From Psychrilyobacter atlanticus DSM 19335 (lineage in GTDB: Bacteria > Fusobacteriota > Fusobacteriia > Fusobacteriales > Fusobacteriaceae): 64,000 nt of DNA. Position 1 is the stretch's first letter. Every line of letters starts with the position of its first letter. Shown here in pieces: positions 58,347 through 64,000 of this stretch. The stretch is from NCBI RefSeq assembly GCF_000426625.1, contig NZ_KE384548.1, forward strand, positions 868,001 to 932,000, in the 5' to 3' direction. The notes under the pieces were generated by a model. The model did not search any database and was not told the origin of the DNA. It worked only from the letters and a program-made list of their open reading frames with translations. A program made the position numbers and the translations under genes.

Positions 58347-59254
58347 TATAAAAACTCACTCCTTAAAATTTCTCCTAAAATAATTATTATATAGAAGAGG
58401 TAAAAAATAATCCCTGATAAAACTGAATTCCCCATAATATTAGATCTACTTTTTAAAGATATATTTTCGACTGTGATAAACTTAAGTTTTTTCCTAATTA
58501 ATGGAACCGATAAAAAAATTAAAAACATTGAGATAGGTAAAATTTTAAGAATAACACTTAAAAACACAAAAATATACATCATTATATAGGAGAACTTTAA
58601 GATGTCTATAGATCTCTCTCTTCCCATAATAATTGGAATTGTAACCCTAGTCGCTCGATCTTTTTCTATATCACAAAGACCATTTGTAAGGAGGATAGAA
58701 CCTATGTAGATTATCAGTGGTATTGAAATTAATATAATATTTTTATCTATATAACCACTCTGAACATAGTACGCTAACCAGGTTATAAGTCCACCCATGG
58801 TAATTCCCGAGAATAACTCCCCTAAAAATGTTTTAGATATAGGTAGCGGCCCTGCAGAGTAAAAATATGCTACTAAAAACCCTATTCCCCCAATAATAGC
58901 AACCACAATTCCTCCATGAAGTAGAAGATAGAATGCTGGAATTAATGTACATAGTACCAGATAGACCATCAATTTTTTTACTTGAATAAGGGGAATGCCA
59001 TCAAAAACCAAAATGCTTCCCTCTCTGTCATGTACTGTATCTATAGTATCTAAACCACTCACATAATCGGAATAATCATTGATTACATTTGCAAAACATT
59101 GTGCTCCTACTGCTGAAAGTAACATGGCTATAAATAGATCGAATCTAAAGTTTTCAAATCGATATGTTGAATAAAGGGTTCCCACAAGTACCGGAATAAC
59201 AGATGCCGACCAAGTTTTTGGATCGAGGATGGCAAATAGTTGTTTTTTAGTCAT
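58346..59254 (-). CDS. menA: 1,4-dihydroxy-2-naphthoate polyprenyltransferase
   Basis: A 302-residue UbiA-superfamily membrane prenyltransferase with 8-9 helices. The first Asp-rich motif is NVINDYSDYVSGLDTIDTVH near 63-82 (NDxxD) and the second is TNGLCDIEKDRATRVTIPI near 187-205. It attaches the isoprenoid tail to 1,4-dihydroxy-2-naphthoate. First gene of the operon menA-menG-(small subunit)-prenyl synthase. GGAGG precedes the ATG. Menaquinone here implies anaerobic respiration, for example to fumarate, although no oxidoreductase complex is present in the window. Confidence 0.93.
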   Translation of the reverse strand: MTKKQLFAILDPKTWSASVIPVLVGTLYSTYRFENFRFDLFIAMLLSAVGAQCFANVINDYSDYVSGLDTIDTVHDREGSILVFDGIPLIQVKKLMVYLVLCTLIPAFYLLLHGGIVVAIIGGIGFLVAYFYSAGPLPISKTFLGELFSGITMGGLITWLAYYVQSGYIDKNIILISIPLIIYIGSILLTNGLCDIEKDRATRVTIPIIMGRERSIDILKFSYIMMYIFVFLSVILKILPISMFLIFLSVPLIRKKLKFITVENISLKSRSNIMGNSVLSGIIFYLFYIIIILGEILRSEFL

Positions 59255-59382
59255 AATTCCTCCTGAAAGCTAAAATTTAATGTAAAAATTTGTCTCTTTA
59301 TCCTAGCATTTATAAGGATCTTTTACTAGATATATTCCTTATTTCCTATATATTAATATTTTAATTATAATATTAATATATA

Positions 59383-59432
59383 AATAACCTGCAGAATAGA
59401 AACTAAAGTTCAGCTCTATCCTACAGGTTATT
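59383..59432 (-). terminator. Hairpin after 53-residue gene, possible terminator
   Basis: AATAACCTG (59383-59391) pairs with CAGGTTATT (59424-59432), with inner pairing ATAG/CTAT; a long stem but only a mixed T/A tract after it on the minus strand. Confidence 0.5.
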
Positions 59433-59456
59433 ATTTTGGCTTTCAGATTAAATTTT

Positions 59457-59618
59457 TTAATATAGCTTTAGTTTTAGTGCAATAGTTACATCCTCTTCTC
59501 CCACAAGGCTGTATCCTTCTTTTAAAAGTTTTTTCACCTTGTATCTATTATAGATATACGGGAACGACAAATTAAGGGTTATTACCTCACCATTACTAGA
59601 CATTAATTTAATTTTCAT
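59457..59618 (-). CDS. 53-residue protein of unknown function
   Basis: A short ORF reading MKIKLMSSNGEVITLNLSFP, then YIYNRYKVKKLLKEGYSLVG and EEDVTIALKLKLY. GGAGG lies 5 bases before ATG 59618. The sequence suggests two beta strands, a basic helix and a final strand. I do not recognise the family. TGAAACGTTTTGA overlaps the ribosome site region (about 59631-59646) and resembles a LacI/CcpA-type operator. It is divergent from the DeoR-family regulator. Confidence 0.6.
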   Translation of the reverse strand: MKIKLMSSNGEVITLNLSFPYIYNRYKVKKLLKEGYSLVGEEDVTIALKLKLY

Positions 59619-59662
59619 TAGATCCTCCTTTTCAAAACGTTTCACTTAGTTATTTTTGCTTT

Positions 59663-59698
59663 CTTTTGATTTTATTTTATTTCATTTAGTTTCAAAAG
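59663..59698. promoter_or_regulatory. Candidate operator between 53-residue gene and DeoR regulator
   Basis: CTTTTGA (59663-59669) and TCAAAAG (59692-59698) form a perfect 7-base inverted repeat 29 bases apart centre to centre, in the divergent promoter region. DeoR-family repressors often bind such separated sites; assignment is tentative. Confidence 0.4.
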
Positions 59699-59762
59699 TC
59701 AAGGAAAATTATTTTTTATAGAATTTATGATATAATTAAATTAAAAAATAGGAGGGGTTTAA

Positions 59763-60524
59763 ATGTTTGCCCAAGAGAGAAGACTAGAAATATTAAAGAT
59801 TCTTATGGATAAAACTAAGGTAAGGGTAAAAGAATTAAGTCTTACCTTCGATGTAAGCGAAGTAATCATACGAAAGGATTTGAAACTTTTAGAGGAAGAG
59901 GGAAAATTAGAAAGAACCCATGGAGGAGCTATATTAAAAAAAGAGATCCCTACAGACATCTCCCTTAACCATAGAAAAGTCACTAATTTAGGAGGAAAAA
60001 AAAAGATAACCAATAAACTCTATAAAATTATAGAGGAAGGTGAGATAATATTTTTAGATTCTTCCAGTACAAATCTTATGCTCGCTGAAAAATTAGCTGA
60101 ATCACCTAAAAAAATAACTGTAGTAACTAACATGTTAGGCATCATGAAATGTTTGGATGGGATAGATAAGATTGAGCTTATCGGCATTGGTGGCACTTAT
60201 CATAGTATTCTAGGAACATTTCTGGGAGGACTGGCTTTAGACTCTGTCCGTAAAATAAATACACAAAAACTTTTTTTAGGAGGAGCAGGAATAGATGTTC
60301 AAAAGGGAAATATTAGTATCTTTGATTCCAATGAAGTAACTTTAAAAAAAGCCATGATTCAAATGGCATCAAAGGTCTATTTTGTATGTGAAAAAGATAA
60401 ATTATATTCCTATGGAATATATAACTTTGGGACCATAGATGATCTGGACGTTATAGTTGTAGATGAAAAACCTGAAAAACAATTCGAGGAGAAATTAAGG
60501 GAAAATGGTGTGGAAATTATTTAA
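59763..60524 (+). CDS. DeoR/GlpR-family transcriptional regulator
   Basis: A 253-residue DeoR-family repressor. The N-terminal HTH (QERRLEILKILMDKTKVRVK, VSEVIIRKDLKLLEEEGKLE, RTHGGAI) is followed by the sugar-phosphate-sensing domain with IFLDSSSTNLMLAEKL near 98-113, TVVTNMLGIM near 122 and DKLYSYGIYNFGTIDDLDVI near 216-235. Members respond to phosphorylated sugars and control sugar operons; none is adjacent, so its target is unknown apart from probable control of the divergent 53-residue gene. AGGAGGGG precedes the ATG. Confidence 0.92.
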   Translation: MFAQERRLEILKILMDKTKVRVKELSLTFDVSEVIIRKDLKLLEEEGKLERTHGGAILKKEIPTDISLNHRKVTNLGGKKKITNKLYKIIEEGEIIFLDSSSTNLMLAEKLAESPKKITVVTNMLGIMKCLDGIDKIELIGIGGTYHSILGTFLGGLALDSVRKINTQKLFLGGAGIDVQKGNISIFDSNEVTLKKAMIQMASKVYFVCEKDKLYSYGIYNFGTIDDLDVIVVDEKPEKQFEEKLRENGVEII

Positions 60525-60616
60525 CTATTCTAATTTGAATTATATAGTAAAATATAATACACTATTATAATATATAAGTCATTGGCATTTTAATACTTAC
60601 CTAGGGAGGAAATAAC

Positions 60617-61540
60617 TTGAATATCGAAGAATTAAAAAAATCTGAAAATTTTCTTGAAGTTCTCATGGATAATCTAGAGAGCAATGTAATGGTAGTAAAT
60701 CAGGATATAAAGGTAGAATCCGTAAATCCTTTTCTTAAAAATATGCTCCATAAAGATCTAAATCAGATAGAGGGAAAAAAATGTGGAAATGCCCTTGGGT
60801 GCCGTCATGCCGTCGAAGAAGGGAAGAATTGCGGTGAAACTACTTTCTGTAATACCTGTAATCTCAGAAAAACCATCATCTCAACCCTTGCTGACAGATC
60901 CAACCACTCGGGAAATGTTCTTTCCAGAGAATTTTATATGAATGGCGAAAAGGTAAAAAAATATTTTCTCTATTCCTGTAAACACGTTAAATTTAATAGT
61001 GACGATATGGCTCTTCTCATCATGAATGATGTAACTGAATTAGAAGAAAATAGAAGAAAGATGGAAAAAATGGCCTTGACCGATGATCTCACAGGACTTT
61101 TCAACAGAAGATATATCTTTGATTTTCTAGCAGACAAAGATACCCAGGATAAAGGATTTTCCATCATCATGGGAGATGTCGATCACTTTAAAAAAATAAA
61201 TGATAGTTATGGCCATCCTTTTGGGGATGTTGTATTAAAAAAAGTTGCTGATATAATAAAAGATGTTATTGGGAAAAAAGGGGTAGCCGCTCGATTTGGA
61301 GGAGAAGAATTCCTTATAGTTCTGCCTAATATTATATCCAAAGATGCTTATTTTTATGCTGAAGAATTAAGAAAAAAAATAGAAACTCTCAAAATAAATG
61401 ATTTTTCATCAGGAACTACCATTAGTTTAGGAGTCGCAGAATATCTCAAGGGTCAGGATATAAGTGAAGTTATCAAAGCTGCCGATAAACTCCTCTATCT
61501 CGCTAAAGAATCCGGGAGAAATATAACTAAAGTTAAATAA
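60617..61540 (+). CDS. Diguanylate cyclase with cysteine-rich PAS domain
   Basis: A 307-residue protein: PAS-like domain (about 8-140) joined by a short coiled coil to a GGDEF domain (about 145-305) with active-site FGGEEF near 228 and DDLTGLFNRRYIFDFL at its start. It should make cyclic di-GMP. The inhibitory RxxD site before GGEEF is absent (GKKGVAAR), so product inhibition at that site is not expected. The PAS domain carries a spaced cysteine cluster C56-x5-C62-x9-C72-x5-C78-x2-C81 ending in NLRKTI, a pattern seen in other anaerobe PAS proteins and possibly a metal or redox sensor (inference). No membrane segment. Start TTG follows AGGGAGG. Confidence 0.92.
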   Translation: MNIEELKKSENFLEVLMDNLESNVMVVNQDIKVESVNPFLKNMLHKDLNQIEGKKCGNALGCRHAVEEGKNCGETTFCNTCNLRKTIISTLADRSNHSGNVLSREFYMNGEKVKKYFLYSCKHVKFNSDDMALLIMNDVTELEENRRKMEKMALTDDLTGLFNRRYIFDFLADKDTQDKGFSIIMGDVDHFKKINDSYGHPFGDVVLKKVADIIKDVIGKKGVAARFGGEEFLIVLPNIISKDAYFYAEELRKKIETLKINDFSSGTTISLGVAEYLKGQDISEVIKAADKLLYLAKESGRNITKVK

Positions 61541-61581
61541 AAGAATAAGATCACATCTAACTAGCTATAATAATAAAATTC

Positions 61582-61614
61582 AAAAAAGCCAAGAATTAAA
61601 ATCTCGGCTTTTTT
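61582..61614. terminator. Bidirectional terminator between diguanylate cyclase and CobW-family gene
   Basis: AAAAAAGCC-a-AGA pairs with TCT-c-GGCTTTTTT; flanks serve both convergent genes. Confidence 0.92.
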
Positions 61615-61640
61615 ATATTCTGAGCTGATTTTATCAGCTT

Positions 61641-62594
61641 CTATCCATTCATCATCTTCATATCTACTGTGGTGTGTTTCTTCCACGCATCGATTATTCC
61701 TTTTAATATCTGCGGTACACTCACCCCTTCTATTTTTTTAGTCAAAAAAACAAGGGTCGAATCATCCCATCCTTGGGTACTCTTTTCCACATCTATCATA
61801 CTTCCTACCATATCAACCTTCATCATATCGCCCTCTACCTGGGTGAATCCCTTTACTCTATAGACCATAGGCCCTATCTCTTCTAAAAAATTATTTAGTT
61901 CCGAATGAGAAATTTCAGATTTAATATTCATAGTAAATGTTTTTGGTTTTGTATCTACAGTATTGGTGGTTTCTTTTTTAACAATATTTTGTAAGAAATC
62001 TCCTTCTCTATTAAAAAACTCTATTCCTATCTTTCCAAAAGTAGTTCTATGAATATCTGCATCAGGATTTATAAATGCTATTTTATCCCTTATAACAGAG
62101 GTATCCTCTACAAGATCAGATTTATTTATTACTACCATGTGTGCCTGTTGTATCTGGTTAGTTATAGCCTCAATTCCGTCTACCTCAGCTAAAAATGTTC
62201 TTGCATCTACGATACATATTGCTCCTGAATAAATATATGGATTATCTTCTACTTTCATATAGGCCTTTAAAGCCTCTAAAATTTCTCCTATATTAGAAGG
62301 GTCTGCCAGCCCAGATCCCTCTACAAATACTCTGTCCACATCAGTTTTCGCTATCCTTGCAAGCTCAGTAACAAAATTTATTTGAAGACAGCTGCAAAAG
62401 ATAGATCCTCTGTTAATCTCTGAAAGTTCTATATCAAATTCTTTTAATAAACTTCCATCTATTCCCGTTTTACCAAATTCATTCATAATAACAGCATTTT
62501 TACTTTGAGACAGATCTTTTAAAATCCCCTTTAATGTGGTTGTTTTTCCTGCTCCTAAAAACCCCGTAAGCAGATAAAGTTTTTTCTTCTTCAC
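61641..62594 (-). CDS. CobW/P47K-family GTPase (metallochaperone-like)
   Basis: A 317-residue G3E-family GTPase. P-loop GFLGAGKTT at 11-19, GSIFCSCLQ near 64 (the place of the family CxCC metal motif, here C-S-C-L), FVEGSGLADPSNI near 93 and the NKSDLV guanine motif near 163. A CobW C-terminal domain follows (about 215-310). Members load Zn, Co or other metals into proteins. Start GTG 62594 is used because AAGGGGGAAACAATA precedes it. It follows a thioredoxin-like and a permease gene on the same strand, suggesting a shared metal or metalloid task. Confidence 0.88.
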   Translation of the reverse strand: MKKKKLYLLTGFLGAGKTTTLKGILKDLSQSKNAVIMNEFGKTGIDGSLLKEFDIELSEINRGSIFCSCLQINFVTELARIAKTDVDRVFVEGSGLADPSNIGEILEALKAYMKVEDNPYIYSGAICIVDARTFLAEVDGIEAITNQIQQAHMVVINKSDLVEDTSVIRDKIAFINPDADIHRTTFGKIGIEFFNREGDFLQNIVKKETTNTVDTKPKTFTMNIKSEISHSELNNFLEEIGPMVYRVKGFTQVEGDMMKVDMVGSMIDVEKSTQGWDDSTLVFLTKKIEGVSVPQILKGIIDAWKKHTTVDMKMMNG

Positions 62595-62630
62595 TATTGT
62601 TTCCCCCTTTTTATACAATCAATAATTTTA

Positions 62631-62861
62631 CTACTTGATAAAATTTATTATCTCTTCTATCTGAGCAACTCTTCCAGTCACTACTACCTCTCCATCAATA
62701 ACAAGTGCTGGACTACTCATCACTCCAAAGGACATGATCGATACAATATCCTCCACCTTTTCTACATCTGCATCCTTACCAGCCTTTGAAAGAGCCTTTA
62801 TCACATTGTCATATAGGTCATCACATTTTTTACACCCTGTTCCTAATACCTTTATTTCCAT
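62631..62861 (-). CDS. Thioredoxin-fold redox-active disulfide protein, 76 aa
   Basis: A 76-residue minimal thioredoxin-like protein: strand-helix with CxxC at GTGCKKCDDLYDNV (C10 and C13), then VEDIVSIMSFGVMSSPALVIDGEVVVTGR with cis-Pro SSP near 50, and a final helix. It matches the redox-active disulfide protein 2 / MtGrx-like family often found beside permeases of the DUF318 type. It probably reduces or passes a metal/thiol ligand. GGGGG-type site before the ATG. It lies 36 bases upstream of the CobW-family gene and 92 bases downstream of the permease gene. Confidence 0.92.
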   Translation of the reverse strand: MEIKVLGTGCKKCDDLYDNVIKALSKAGKDADVEKVEDIVSIMSFGVMSSPALVIDGEVVVTGRVAQIEEIINFIK

Positions 62862-62953
62862 TTTTAGTTCCCCCTATTTTAAAATAGATATATTCTTCTT
62901 ATTTTTTATTTTATTAAAAAATCTATCATTCATATTAAAAAAAATTTTCCCCT

Positions 62954-63925
62954 TTATATAATCATATTAAATAAATATCCAACTGCTATTATTCCTACTC
63001 CTGTTATCCCTGTAAATACAGTTATTAATTTAGGCTTTATAACCTTTCTCAAAAGAATCATCTCAGGGAGTGATAAAGCCGTAGTTGCCATCATAAATGC
63101 CATAGCAGTTCCCATCCCCACTCCTTTATTTATAAGAGCTTCCGCAATTGGAATAGTTCCCATTGCATTTGAATAAAGGGGAATAGCTATAATCGTTGCA
63201 AACAATACTGCCAATGGATTTTCAGGTCCTGCATACTTTGAAAGGATCTCTTCAGGAGCCCATCCATGGATGAGAGCCCCTATCCCTATCCCTATAAGAA
63301 GATATTTCCATATCCTTCCAACTATATCTTTTACATTGGATTTTGCAAATTCTATCCTCTCCCTTTTAGAAAGAGTTTTTATGATAGTATCTCCCATCTT
63401 TATTTTATATACATAGTCCTCTACATATCTCTCTAATTTTAAAAGGTGAATTATATATCCTCCTATTACTCCCAATACTACCCCTGAAAATACATAGTAT
63501 CCTGCTATTTTTGGACCAAATATCCCCAAAAGAATAACAAAAGCAGCTTCATTTACTATCGGAGAAGTTATCAAAAAAGAAAAAGTTACACCAAGGGGTA
63601 TCCCTCCCTCTATAAATCCTATGAAAAGCGGAACACTAGAACACGAACAAAAAGGTGTTACTATCCCTAAGAGACTGGCAGCTACATGAGCCTTGAATCC
63701 TCCTAATTTTTCCAATATTTTTTTTGTTCTTTCTACAGAAAAATAACTTCTCATATACGAGATTATAAATACCATCATTGAAAGAAGTATCAAAATTTTT
63801 ATAGTATCATAGATAAAAAAATGAATGGAGCCGCCGAACCTTTCTCCTGTATCTACTCCAACCCTATTAAGAATCCATGTTGTTCCCTGATTCAGCCAAG
63901 CAAAAGAAAATATATATTTTATCAC
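62954..63925 (-). CDS. DUF318/YraQ-type permease
   Basis: A 323-residue membrane protein with about eight to ten helices of the permease family that includes ArsP and YraQ. The diagnostic motif is IVTPFCSCSSVPLFIGFIEG near 88-107 (FCSCSSVP) and its second-half equivalent is AIPLYSNAMGTIPIAEAL. ArsP members export trivalent organoarsenicals; others are uncharacterised. Start GTG 63925 is preferred: GGAGGGGGAG lies 6 bases before it, overlapping the in-frame ATG codons further upstream. It leads the permease-thioredoxin-CobW cluster; any metal-responsive regulator would lie beyond the window end. Confidence 0.9.
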   Translation of the reverse strand: MIKYIFSFAWLNQGTTWILNRVGVDTGERFGGSIHFFIYDTIKILILLSMMVFIISYMRSYFSVERTKKILEKLGGFKAHVAASLLGIVTPFCSCSSVPLFIGFIEGGIPLGVTFSFLITSPIVNEAAFVILLGIFGPKIAGYYVFSGVVLGVIGGYIIHLLKLERYVEDYVYKIKMGDTIIKTLSKRERIEFAKSNVKDIVGRIWKYLLIGIGIGALIHGWAPEEILSKYAGPENPLAVLFATIIAIPLYSNAMGTIPIAEALINKGVGMGTAMAFMMATTALSLPEMILLRKVIKPKLITVFTGITGVGIIAVGYLFNMII

Positions 63926-64000
63926 GACTAACTCCCCCTCCATCATATAAGTTTATAAGCAATTACTAATATAGTTATATACTATAAAAATATCTTTTGC

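Noticed and set aside
1-64000. CRISPR arrays, prophage genes, integrase or toxin-antitoxin pairs
   Set aside because: No regularly spaced repeats, phage structural genes or paired toxin/antitoxin genes were seen. The MORN lipoprotein at 25249 is named antitoxin-like in databases by family only and has a secretion signal.

Overview
This 64 kb window is AT-rich chromosomal DNA from an anaerobic, fermentative bacterium. Strong GGAGG ribosome binding sites, a strict-anaerobe type hybrid-cluster protein, rubredoxin, two-subunit Fe-S fumarase, aspartase, malic enzyme, SatP acetate carriers, a BioG/BioC biotin operon and a menaquinone operon together fit a marine or sediment member of the Fusobacteriota (Propionigenium/Ilyobacter/Psychrilyobacter-like). 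The assignment is an inference from gene content and style; no rRNA gene is present.

Layout. 1-3.3 kb: redox/nitrosative-stress operon (29-residue ferredoxin, hcp, rubredoxin), a DUF1847 protein and a 46-residue zinc ribbon. 3.3-3.8 kb: an O6-alkylguanine-DNA methyltransferase whose catalytic cysteine codon is an in-frame TGA followed by a SECIS-like hairpin. 3.9-8.3 kb: orphan sugar-ABC ATPase with a LacI regulator and a perfect operator, tandem SatP genes, carbonic anhydrase. 8.4-11.1 kb: dnaN, a 48-residue protein, pepD. 11.5-18.1 kb: a hybrid histidine kinase/response regulator pair divergent from a TctCBA-type tripartite carboxylate transporter. 18.2-21.0 kb: MgtC, gene debris and a dead IS256-family element inserted in a terminator stem. 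21.4-32.1 kb: alcohol dehydrogenase, NAD kinase, asparaginase, MORN lipoprotein, coiled-coil protein, threonine aldolase, SulP transporter and phospholipid genes. 32.4-38.3 kb: C4-acid cluster (aspartase, malic enzyme, RpiR-type regulator, fumarase). 38.6-40.8 kb: a SIR2-like protein of unknown role. 41-47 kb: lipoprotein, nucleoside kinase, lipid kinase, cobalamin adenosyltransferase, NADH:rubredoxin reductase-like flavoprotein, M20 hydrolase. 47-53 kb: folA-thyA, a CAT-like acyltransferase, bioA-bioF-bioG-bioC. 53-64 kb: transporter, MBL hydrolase, SPFH protein, menA-menG-hepS-like-polyprenyl synthase, DeoR regulator, diguanylate cyclase, and a permease/thioredoxin/CobW cluster.

How the genes fit together: aspartase, fumarase and malic enzyme interconvert aspartate, fumarate, malate and pyruvate; menaquinone could carry electrons to a fumarate reductase not seen here; the TctCBA system with its two-component pair probably imports a carboxylate; SatP carriers probably move acetate or succinate. 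The rubredoxin and the flavoprotein at 44.5 kb could pass NADH electrons to Hcp. The most unusual items are the candidate selenocysteine DNA-repair protein, a dispersed hairpin repeat that supplies the stop codon of three genes, the half-size ferredoxin, and the SIR2-like protein with a lost catalytic histidine and acidic repeats.
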